DNA of 64,000 nucleotides, taken from the NCBI GenBank assembly GCA_949130495.1, contig OX422219.1, positions 262,183,111 through 262,247,110 on the forward strand, read 5' to 3'. Below the pieces are notes generated by a model. It did no database searches and was not told the origin of the DNA. It saw nothing but the letters and a program-made list of their open reading frames with translations. Source of the stretch: Sambucus nigra. Taxonomy: Eukaryota > Streptophyta > Magnoliopsida > Dipsacales > Adoxaceae. Made by a program: the position numbers and the translations under genes. Of this stretch, positions 44,460 to 55,200 are shown one piece after another; within the stretch, counting starts at the first letter, position 1, and the number at the start of each line of letters is the position of its first letter.

Positions 44460-47153
44460 CTTATAATGGAATTTCATCCCGAAATTCGGAAAATAAAAGC
44501 ATACCTGGTAAAAATAACTTTGGTTATTTATCACGCATATCATCCTCGAGCTCCCAAGTAAACTCCTCAATGTTATGGTGCTTCCACTGGACATGCACCA
44601 ACGAAACTAGTTTCGATCTCAATCGCCTCTCACTATGATCTAAGATCGCCACCAGTCTCTCCTCGTAAGAACTATCTGGCTACAAATTGATATCCTCTAA
44701 TAAAAAGTGAGTGTGAGCCAACTCATCTCGGAGATATCGCCTCAGCAAAGAAATATGGAACACATCATGTATCCTATACAAGTGCTCCAAGAATCCCAAT
44801 CTATCAGCAACAGGTCCAACTCTCTCAATTATAGGAAATGGTCCTACATATTCGGGCGTCAATTTCCCCTTTTTTCCAAATCTCATGATCCCCTTCATAG
44901 GAGATACCCGTAATAACACCTGGTCCCCCACACTAAATTCCTGGAAGAACCACTTCGCATCAGCGTAGCTTTTCTGTTTATCTTGGGATACCCGAATACG
45001 ACTCCAAATAATCTCAATCCTAGAATACGTGTCATGTATCACCTCTGGCCCAAGGTTTACCATATAATGCCTCGAATGGAGCCATACCGACAGTGAACTA
45101 ATAGGAGTTATTAAATGTAAAATCCATTAGTAGAACTAATCTGATTTGCACGTTATGTCTACCCATCTGTCTGAGGGTGATAGGCCATACTCAAACGCAC
45201 TTCAGTACCCATGGCCTCGTGAAAACTCTACCAAAATAGGGATACAAAAATCTTATCCCGATCAAACGCAATATTAAGAGTTACCCCATGTAACCTCACT
45301 ATTTTGGCTATAAAAAGATGGGCCTACTGTCCTATAGAGTAATCAGTCCGAACTGGCAAAAAGTGAGCTACCTTAGTCTACCGATCCACAATCACCCATA
45401 TGGAATCTTTACCACTTTGAGAAGTAGGTAACGCTATGATGAAGTCCGTAGAAATTATCTCCCATTTCCAAATCGAAATCTCTAATGGATGATGAAACCC
45501 AGCAGGCTTTTGATGATCCACTTTCACTAACTAACAAGTGGCGCATTTAGAGACGAACTCATCGATGTCTCTTTTCATCCCGCTCCACTAATATTTATGT
45601 CTCATATCTTGGTACGTCTTATCCCCACCGGGATGTATCACAAATATGGATCCATGTGACTCTATCATCACCGCATACCGCAAATCCACACCTTCTGGAA
45701 TAATCAACCTACCATTGAATTGCAAGCCCCCATCTGAACTCATTGAGTAAGACTCTGCTCCTCCAGCTAAAAGTTGTCAATTTTTCTCCTGACAAAACAA
45801 ATATGTTTCCTGACCCTGACTACCCTCGCCACAATCTGAGGTGTAACAGTCATAACTGACATAAATGATCTGGCAACTGCATCCTAGTGTACCAATTCCT
45901 TCTGTTTCTCCTTCCAAAGTGCGAACAACTCACCTACCGGTCTTCGGCTCAATGCATCTACTACCACGTTAGCCTTCCTTGGGTGGTACTATATCTTAAA
46001 CTAATAATCCTTCATGAAATTAAGCCACCTGCGTTGATGCGTGTTCAATTCCCGCTGAGTGAACAAATACTGAAGTGACTTATGATCCGTGAATAGGCAA
46101 AGTTTCTCCCCCAATAAATAATGTCTCCATATCCGAAGACCAAACACGACTGCTTCAAGATCCAAGTCGTGGGTGGGGTAATTCTTCTCATGAGGCTTAA
46201 TATTTCTAGAGGCATAAGCTATAGCCTTCTCTTCCTACTGTAATACTCCACCAAGACCCTGTAATGATGCGTCAGTGTAAACCAAGTACTTCACTCCTGG
46301 CTTGGGTAGTGCTAGTACGGGTGCTGAAGTCAACTTATCTTTTAGCTCGTCGAACGCAGAGTGACATGTATCATCCAAAACAAATGGTATAGCCTTATAA
46401 GCTAGATTTATCATCAGACCCGCAATCTTTGAGAAACCTCGGATAAAAGGTCTGTAATAACCGTCCAATCCTAAGAAATTGCGCACCTCTGTCGGTGTCG
46501 TGGGTCGTCCCCACTCTCTCACTACTGATACATTGCTAGGATCCACCAATATTCCCATCTCAAACACAATATGCCCCAGAAACTGAACTTTCGAAAGCCA
46601 AAACCCACACTTCTCATATTTCGCATACAACTGATGATCACGTAGTGTTTGTAGGACCTGCAACAAATGCTCGTCATGCTCCCCCTCAGTCTGAGAATAA
46701 ATTAGAATGTCATCTATGAAAATAATGACAAACTTGTCTAAGAACTCTTCGAACACCTTATTCATCAAGTCCATGAATATTGTCGGTGCATTAGTCAGCC
46801 CAAACGGCATAACTCAAAACTCATACGATCCATATCTGGTCAAGAAGGCAGTCTTTAAAATGTCCTACTCCCTGATACACAGTTGATGATAACCAAACCT
46901 TAAGTCTACCTTCAAGAAGTAGGTTGCTCCTCTTAGCCGATCAAATAAGTCATCGATTCTAGGAAAGGGATACTTATTCCGTATCCTGACTTTATTAATC
47001 TCTCGATAATCCATGCACAACCGTAAATAACCGTCTCGCTTATTTATAAACAACATCGGGGCACCCCAAGGAGACGTACTTCTGCAGATAAACCCCTTCC
47101 CCAAAAGCTGTTCTATTTGGTCCCTGAGCTCCCTCATCTTTGTTGGAGCCATA
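44460..47153 (-). pseudogene. Chromovirus C pol: RT, RNase H, integrase, chromodomain
   Basis: RT starts in 47152-46865 ([30 protein letters not shown]), is broken by a TAG and a TGA around 46860-46812, and continues 46810-46235 with an intact [16 protein letters not shown] and an RNase H start ([13 protein letters not shown]). Integrase is readable only in pieces at 45900-45070. Its C-terminal part is open at 45063-44680 (SYADAKWFFQEFSVGDQVLL). A decayed chromodomain lies at about 44600-44500. The D insertion at 47806 removed gag from the window. Confidence 0.87.
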
Positions 47154-47466
47154 CGATAAGGCGCACGAGCAATAGGACGAGTGCCCGGTGCTAAATTAAT
47201 GACAAACTCAATCTCCCTGCTAGGAAGTAATCACATTATCACTTGGAATACATCCGCAAACTCACAAACTACCGGTATCGAATCAAGGGGTATTACTACT
47301 CACGTGGAGGTCTCCTCCTCTACATAATACAAATGAGTAGATGGCCCTCCCTCAAAACGAGGCATCTCCATTAGGAACATCTCATGTCCCAAAATAGCAA
47401 AAATAATACACTGTCTATAACAATCAATTATGGCCCTATATGTAACAATCCATTCCATGCCGATAA

Positions 47467-47694
47467 TCACATCATACTCGGCATGTCAAATACAAGTAAA
47501 TCTTCCAGTAAAATTATACTCCCAATCTCTATACTCACACTATGACTTATAAAGAAAATAGGCGTCCCACTACCCATCAGTGAGTCTACATAAGTTATAG
47601 TGCTATCGGCCAAGTCTAGTAACCCTGTGTTCTGTGCAAATCTAGTGGCTACAAATGAATGAGAGGCCCCCGTGCCAAACATAATGCCCTCCAT
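47467..47694 (-). pseudogene. Chromovirus C protease fragment
   Basis: 75 codons open, with the RVP_2 pattern FGTGASHSFVATRFA, so the catalytic aspartate of DTG is replaced by glycine. A frameshift follows near 47480, before the IIGMDW-type motif. Confidence 0.8.
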
Positions 47695-47805
47695 AGCCCC
47701 ATAGATAGAAACGTACCCACAATCTCGGGCGGTGGCTGCTGAACCGTTACCTGATGGACGTTATATACTCTCCCGTACTGTCCTTTCTGTGCTGGAGCTA
47801 CAGGA

Positions 47806-50684
47806 TGTAATACCCCATATTTTTGTAGGATTTTATTTTAATTATTGAATTTGGATTAATTAAATTAAATGGAGAAAAATTTTATTTATAATTAATCCGG
47901 ATTTAATTGTAATAATTACTACCATGATGAGAGTTAGTATTTATAGGAAATAATTATGTTGAATATTAGTTAAAGAGTAAAGTAATATATAAATATGAGA
48001 ATATTATTTTGGCTCGGAGTGAAAAATGTGGCGGTTGCAATCGACTAAGTTGGGACTCGCGTGTGAGTCGTGTCAGTATTACTTTTTTGAGCTGAAAAGG
48101 ATAATTTAATTTTAAGTAACTTGTATGGCCATTTTGAGTGCGCCAGTGGGTCCGAAGGGGTCAAAATAGTCAGAAAAACTTACTCGGGTGTTTTATTTGG
48201 ATTTCAGGGCATTTTAACCCAAAACGATATCCTAGGGGGTATTTTGGTCTTTTGGGATTTTTGGGAATTAAAATGGATGAAAATTAGGAATTAAATTGGG
48301 GATATACGTGGGTTAGAGGGGAGTTTTCAGTTTCCAACCTACGTGAGAGAGGGAGAGAACCAAGAGGAAGAAGGAGAACAGACAAGTGTTTTGGGCTAAG
48401 AATTCAAGTTCTTCCACCGAAAATCACACCAACCCATAGATCGCGAAGAGTGGATCATCCCCATACCAATTTTGTTCAACGATTATGAGGTTCAAAAAAA
48501 CGCAAGTGTTTATCTTGTTGAATTTTTGAGCATATGTGTTTCATGTTAACCTTAGTTGATGATATAACCATGATACTATGAATTTGAGACTAAATTATTA
48601 ATTAATTTTGAAATTGGAAGATAGGTTTGCATGTAGAGGAATGACTTTGTTCTTGTAATGATAAATCGGGAAATCTTAGGCTAAAATCACGAGATATAAT
48701 TGGGAGCTTTGAATGATTTTTAATGGTGGGTTTATTATTAAGGGACTTTAAAATATTTAGGAATTTGTTTAGGTTCGCTTTGATTATGTTAGGATTTGAA
48801 ATTTAAATTATGTTAGAAAGTACCCTATTACGATTAGGAATAGTCTAGAATCATTTATTGGGAGTTAGGATGAGTTTTAAACGAATTTGGATGAGGAAAA
48901 GTTGGGGAAAATGAATTTCGAAAGAACAGGGGTGATCTCAGAATTTTCCTTTGAAGACATGCCTAGGTCGTTCGAACGAGATTTCTAACAAGATTTTTGA
49001 GTTCATTCGAAGTGAGAAGTTTGTTAAAACAACGTCATTCGAACGATAATCCTGGACTTCTAACGAGATTCCAGAATGCTTATTTTTGGCCCGAACAAGT
49101 TAGAACCCTTCTAGGTTGGTCCAAGTGAGAATATTACCCCTACGCTATCATCGAATGACTTAAATTTGTAGTTATTACTGATTTGAGAGAGAGAATATTC
49201 AAGGTGATATATCGGGGTAATAGATCCCTAGAGGAAATGTATATGTTAGGGAGATAATTTGAAGTGATGCAATAATGTGAATAGTAGAGACGATGATACT
49301 ATCTATAAACTCGTGGACTTGGATTGCGAGAATACCTAATGTATATATATATTAAGCGGTGTGTATGCTTATTGAATAAACTATTATGTGTATAACATAC
49401 CTCGAGTAGATATTGCGCGTTGTGGACAATCATTCCTTGAGGATCCTCCGGGTGGGATATTGACTTGTACCACTAGAGCATAAAACCTAGGTGCGAACTA
49501 TCTGTGAGAATGGTAGTGATGAGGGTCGTATGGGTTCGTAGGTATGTGCGTAGCCCATCAGTTTGGGACTATGTTCACCTCCAATATATGTGTTTCGCTT
49601 TGATGGTTCGCGAGAGACTGAACCTTTAGCCCTTTATGAAAATGAGCGAAGCAACAAGACATGATAACAGAGTATGCTGACACCGCAACTGTGTCTCAGG
49701 TTGCAATATTGTAAATATATAAGATAGACTGTATGTGTGTATATATAGATATATATACTTGAAATGATATCTACTATGTGAATTGAGTAGGTAGAATTAG
49801 TAATTAAATCTGAAATGAATTAAGTAGCGAACACTTAATTATATTAAACTCAAAGGGTATGTTTATCTGCTAAAGAGGAATTGATTTTATGTATTTTATA
49901 TTGCGAGGGAAATCCATGGGAACGATGTCGTTTATGACTAGTTATTAGATAGAAGGGACTAGTTAGTATAGGAGTAGAAATAGTGGGATTTGGATAATTT
50001 CTAGGTGTGCACATTAGATGAGAGGTGAGCATCCCAAGTGAGTTCGGTAATTTAACATGAAAAATATATGTGCTAATAAATCATTTTAAGCACTTACTGA
50101 TTTTTAAACTATTTTCAACTCGGGTTCTGACCCGTTTTCTATAAATCTCTTTTCTTGTCAAATTATTTTAGGTGTTCAACCACAGGGACACCGAGCTTAG
50201 GAGTTCCATTCTTTCGACGAGCTGTAGCTGTTATGGAGGCGATAGAACTTTAGTAGTAGACGCGTCTGAGTCTATCATTCCTTACTTTTTAGTTATTTAC
50301 TTCAGTTGGACATGTCGTCCCTTCTTATTCATACATTCAAAGATTTGAGATTTAGTTCATTACTCTTCTCAGTTGTTGGATTTAATTAGTTGGATTATTG
50401 TATTTGATTTTTGGACTGGAAGTGTTTACTCCAGCTCCTTTATATTATGTTAGTTATTTAAAGTCTTATGATATTGAATTGAATGGTGAATGATTGATTA
50501 TTCAGTTTAATTGCTTTATATAAATTGAAAAGATAAAATTTTGACATCAACCTTTTTAAATAATAGGTGGTTAGTATTTTAAAACAAATTTGCGGCAGTG
50601 ATGCATAATCTGAACCAAATGGATATTCTAATTTTAATTAATAAAGGACTAATAAACCGGTATTTAATTAGGCGGGGTGTCACA
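47806..50684 (+). repeat. 5' LTR of chromovirus D
   Basis: 2879 bp, TGTAATACCCCATATT to GGCGGGGTGTCACA. It shares the GAGTCGTGTC block, the TAGGTATGTGCGTAGCCCA block and the CACAGGGACACC block with the other chromovirus LTRs in the window. It carries TCGTTCGAACGA-type palindromes at 48970-49065. A PBS follows directly. Confidence 0.92.
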
Positions 50685-50686
50685 GG

Positions 50687-50698
50687 TGGTATCAGAGC
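50687..50698 (+). other. PBS for initiator tRNA-Met (chromovirus D)
   Basis: TGGTATCAGAGC two bases after the LTR end. Confidence 0.93.
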
Positions 50699-50900
50699 AT
50701 CGGGTTCTAGAGCCCTTAGGATCTGTACGGCTTATTATGTCTTCTGCGTAGCTATCTTTGATGTAGAGCCCTATATTTAGGGTAGTTGTATTCATTTTTT
50801 ACGTATTTTACATCTTCAACTATTTGATATATTTACTGTGGACTTATATATATTCTCTCTCATTTCAGATGCCTATCGGACATGCACAGTGAGCCAATAG
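50699..50900 (+). other. Leader and first gag codons of chromovirus D
   Basis: About 170 bases of untranslated leader, then ATGCCTATC at about 50871, in the position and context of the B gag start. The frame reaches the copia insertion after some ten codons. 50896-50900 is the left AATAG duplication of copia. Confidence 0.7.
50896..50900. repeat. TSD AATAG, left (copia)
   Basis: AATAG, partner at 60118-60122. Confidence 0.93.
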
Positions 50901-51320
50901 TGTAAGGACATTTTTGTCATGTCCGTTATCTTACAGTTTTGTATGTCGTACGCCGTTACATTTGGCACGTTTCTACATGATCACATATGACGGCCTCAAT
51001 CCGAATTCTAGGAATCAAGCATCCTGCATCTCCATCATGTGTTTTTCATCAGCCTCAATGACTTCACGTTCCATGCTTTTAGGGACTATATGCCTAGTGG
51101 TACGCAAGAGAAGTCAAAACAGTGAAAAAGGCTCGATATGAAAGTTCAAGGGCAATTCGGTAATTGTACATCCACCATCTGGAGGATAGGTCAACTGGAA
51201 AGTTGAAGAGCTTGCCGCAACAAAGATACTGGAAGAAACGGCATCTCATTCCGAGCTACGATGAAGAAGATATGGCCCTTTGAAGATGGAGAGATTTCCT
51301 TGAAGGAATCTGGTTCCTGA

Positions 51321-51541
51321 GGACCGGACCGATCCGGACCAGATAAAAGAACCGATCCGGATAAAGGGACCGGACCGATCCGATTGCTGAAGCTAAGTCC
51401 AGTTCACCCGGATCCATAACGAACCGATGAAGACAAAAGTTCCGGACCGATCCGATGCCAACCAGACCGATCCAGTTTCAGAAAAAGAACCGATCCGACT
51501 TACCCGGACCGATCCGCCTAATCGACCGGACCGATCCGGCG
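51321..51541. promoter_or_regulatory. Cluster of ACCGATCC palindrome-like sites in the copia LTR
   Basis: Eight ACCGATCC cores plus one partial site in about 220 bases, most within GGACCGATCCGG or GAACCGATCCG. The cluster lies 50 bases upstream of the TATA-like box. It is repeated in the 3' LTR at 59299-59519. Confidence 0.8.
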
Positions 51542-51591
51542 AGGATAATCCCTGCCAGATCGTGCAGCCGATTTTGAAGGGTTTCGATCCC

Positions 51592-51600
51592 TTATTTAAA
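51592..51600 (+). promoter_or_regulatory. TATA-like box of the copia LTR
   Basis: TTATTTAAA, 50 bases downstream of the palindrome cluster and about 550 bases before the LTR end. It is also present at 59570-59578. Confidence 0.5.
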
Positions 51601-52142
51601 CCACGATCAGCAGTTGGTTTTCTTAAGACTTATACACGATTTTCAGAGCATATCAACCCTAAAGTCTTCACCTATTGAGTCCTATGATTCTAGGTTTTTA
51701 GATTCACACATCTTCCGTATCTTTGTGAATCAAATTTGGTAACCCAAAGAACACCATTGATGTTGTTCAACCCTTTGTGAAGTGGACCGCTTCTTCCTCT
51801 TCATTGCAGCCCTACTGGACAGGGATAGTTCCAGCCGCAAGCCCTTCTGGAAAGGGATTTTCTTCCAGCCGCGACTACAGAATCCGATACCCGAGGGTAA
51901 TTCTTAGTCAATCTGTATTTCATTGTAATCCGATTGTAAACCGTATTTTACAAATTATAGTGATATACAAATGGTTTTGCCCCTGTGGGGGATTTTTCCT
52001 TAAACTTTGTGTGTTGAATATCTTGTGCATGATTTCATATTGTTTCAATCACACCTAGTTGCATGCTTAGGGTTAATTTAGGTTAAAATTGGTGTTTATT
52101 ATATTATTTCTTATTTGAACGCAAGCGCCAACTCTTTCAAAT

Positions 52143-52154
52143 TGGTATCAGAGC
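52143..52154 (+). other. PBS for initiator tRNA-Met (copia)
   Basis: TGGTATCAGAGC three bases after the 5' LTR; the complementary tRNA end primes minus-strand synthesis. Confidence 0.95.
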
Positions 52155-52251
52155 AGGTTACGCTAATCTATCGCGTATTCCTTTTTCCGCAAAATTTTTC
52201 TAAAGATATCAATTTTCGAAATAAATTGATTTTTGAAAAGAGCGTGTTCAA

Positions 52252-55200
52252 ATGGAGAAGTCATATTATAAAATGCCTATTTTTGACGGGTCGAATTATG
52301 CCTATTGGAAAGCCCGTATGAGGTCGGCTTTAAAAGCCATTGATGAACGTGTCTGGATTTTGGTTGAACGAGGATGGACTCCTCCAACCGTGACTGTTGA
52401 TAATGTGACCAACTTGAAACCTGACATCACTTGGACTGATGATGAATTTAAATGGTCGTCTTTTAACTCTAAAGGTCTAAGTGCTATTTCTGGGTCTGTC
52501 ACTCCTGATGAGTTCAAATGCATAATGACGTGCACCACGTCAAAAGAAGCATGGGATATTTTGCAACTTACCCATGAAGGAACAAATGCTGTTAAAGAGT
52601 CAAAATTGCAAAATTTAACAACTCAATTTGAAACCATCACCATGCATGAAAATGAATGTTTTGATGAATTTTATGCTAGGCTCTCTGACATTGTTAATAC
52701 TAGCTATAATCTTGGTGAACATATTCCAAATGCTAGGGTTGTTAAAAAGATTCTTCGTTCCCTTCCTAAGCGCTTTATACCTAAAGTCACTGTGCTGAAT
52801 TCCTTGGGTAATTTAAATACTCTAAAATTGGAAGAACTGGTAGGAGATTTACAAACTTATGAAATAGACATGTTTCCTAAATCTGCCAAGCCAAAAGATA
52901 AGGGGATTGCCCTTAAAGCCCAAGAGAGAAAAAGTGAGGGGTCGGCAAGAAAGAGAGTCGAGTCGTCTAGAAAGATAGAAACTTCTGATTCTGAATGTGA
53001 GTTTGACCTAGATGATTTGGCACTTTTTGCTAAAAACTTCAAGAAAATTCTGAAATTTAAGAAAAATGGGAATTTCAAAGATAAAAAGAATTTTCAGAAA
53101 AATAAGTTTGAAAAGAAAGACTTCAAAGAACCCCCTAAAGACAGTGAGAGGTGTTTTGAGTGCGACGGTAAGGGACACAGAGTGTTTGAGTGTGCCACTC
53201 GTCTGAATAGGGAAAAGGGTAAAGCTGTCCTAAACGCTACCCTTAGTGACGACAGTGAGGTCGAGTCGGTGGACTCGGGAGATGAGTCACCGCATGAGCG
53301 TAACTTCACCGCGTTCATGGCTAGTCATGTGAGTACTCCTAGTGCATCTCACGACGATGAGGATGCTACTTCACAGGGACACCTCGACAGCGAGAGCGAA
53401 GAGAGTGAGGGAGAGGAGGAAGGTAGTGAGGACGAGAGTAGCCTTCAACGCGCCTACGCCGAGTTATATGATGAGTCTTTCAAAACTAAAAAACGTAATA
53501 AGGCGTTAGTTCTTAGGATCACCGCGTTAGAAGAAGAGTTAGGAAAGATGAGAGAGAGAGAGTCCTCCACCTGCACCGCCATGAAAGAGAGAGAGTCTGC
53601 CTGGGTTAGTAAAGAAAATTTGCCTAAAGAGAGAGAGTGCGGTTTTGAGAAAGAAAAAGAGGACTTGACTAAACAAGTGGCTAGTCTTACGAGTGAGCTC
53701 CATTCCTCCCTGGAGACTCGAAAGAAACTTGAAGCCCTTGTTGCTCAGCTTACTTATGACGTTGAGAGAGCTAGGAAAGTCAAGGTACAAATCGAGGACA
53801 GATCTGGGAAGATGGGAAAGATGCTCCTCGGTCCCGCTTTAGGTTTTGGTGACCGGAAAGGAATAGGTTTTGATGGTGCCTCCACGTCTCAAATTGCACC
53901 CGGACCAATTCCTGAGTTTACTACGACTCCTTATGGCCGTCATAAAAAACCAAGAAGGAGAGTTCGACCAAGAAAAGCAAACCAAGGTTCTCCTAATATT
54001 GTGCCATTTTGCTCCCATTGCAAAAGAAATGGACACCTTAAGGATGATTGCTATAAGTTGGGTCGGACACGACGTACGGTTGCTCCACCACTTCAGACTG
54101 ATGAGTTTGCCAGTCTGAGAGAGCGTGTTGAGTTTCTAGCCGCCACATCACAGAGCTTGATGGAGGAATTCCGACGGATGACCTTACCATCAATGAATGC
54201 GCCCCGCATTCCGGCTAAAACCAACAACAATAAGGGAATACTAAAAGGTACCTTCTCTTGGGTTCCTAAGAAAGAGAAAAAGGCCCTTGTTGTCCATGTC
54301 GCTCTCAAAGCCCATAATACCTCACAGTGGTATTTTGACAGTGGTTGCTCCAGACATATGACAGGTGATACCTCATATTTTACCCATCTTGAGGATTATA
54401 ATGATGGGAGAGTCACCTTTGGAGATGGTAGCAAATCTAGCATAGTAGGACGAGGTACAGTAGAGTTACCAGGATTTCCAAAGCTAGAGAACGTGCTGTA
54501 CGTCAAAGGTTTGAAAGCAAACCTTATTAGCATCAGCCAGCTGTGCGACGATGACTTTGCAGTGAAGTTTGACCGGAAAACTTGTAAGGTCTATGATCAA
54601 GCCGGTAAACTATTAGTGCAAGGGGTGAGGACAGAAGATAACTGTTATGGGACTGAGCCTAAATCCTCACTTGTCTGCAACAGCGCCACGATCACTCATA
54701 TGGATCTGTGGCACCAACGTCTAGGTCACATGAACGTTAGAGACTTATCTCGTTTAGTCAAAAAGGACCTAGTACGTGGCTTACCATCACTTGGAAAGCC
54801 AACTTCCACGATCTGTGGACCCTGTCAGTTGGGAAAGCAAATCCGTAGCCCACATAGGAAGTTGAATTCCATTACCACCTCACGTGCTCTTGAGTTAATT
54901 CACATGGATCTTATGGGTCCTACTCGCACAGAGAGTCTAGGTGGTAAGAGATACATTCTCGTGATGGTGGACGATTTCTCTAGATACTCTATTGTCGGTT
55001 TTCTAAGAGAGAAATCAGATGCTGTTGAATTCCTAACGACCAAGTGCCGTGTCCTGCAAAATCAACACGGGGTCACTATTAACAGAATACGTAGTGACAA
55101 CGGCACTGAATTTAAGGAAGCAAAGGTGGATTTGTACTGTGATAGCCTTGGGATCAAACATGAGTTCTCTGCTGTGAGAACTCCTCAGCAAAATGGGATT

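Larger units (their letters stand above)
16872..47805 (-). mobile_element. Chromovirus C (Ty3/gypsy), carrying nested elements
   Basis: An old chromodomain-type gypsy element. Its 3' LTR is split into 16872-18359 and 42733-44450 by an Athila insertion that made a TATTT duplication. Internal sequence runs on the - strand from chromodomain (about 44600) through integrase, RNase H and RT to protease (47694). It stops at 47805, where chromovirus D is inserted. Gag and the 5' LTR are expected beyond the window's right edge, past D. Confidence 0.85.
50901..52139 (+). repeat. 5' LTR of the copia element
   Basis: 1239 bp, TGTAAGGACATTTTTG to GCGCCAACTCTTTCA. The blocks in order are CAAGGGCAA (51147), AAGTTGAAGA (51200), GGAAGAAACG (51231), GAGCTACGA (51253), TATGG (51271), eight ACCGATCC sites (51321-51541) and TATA-like TTATTTAAA (51592-51600). 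The GAAGTGG to CCCCTGTGGGGG stretch further on probably belongs to R/U5. Confidence 0.95.

Noticed and set aside
50687..50698. TGGTATCAGAGC as part of a tRNA gene
   Set aside because: It is the primer-binding site after an LTR; no cloverleaf can be formed around it. No tRNA or rRNA gene was found in the window.
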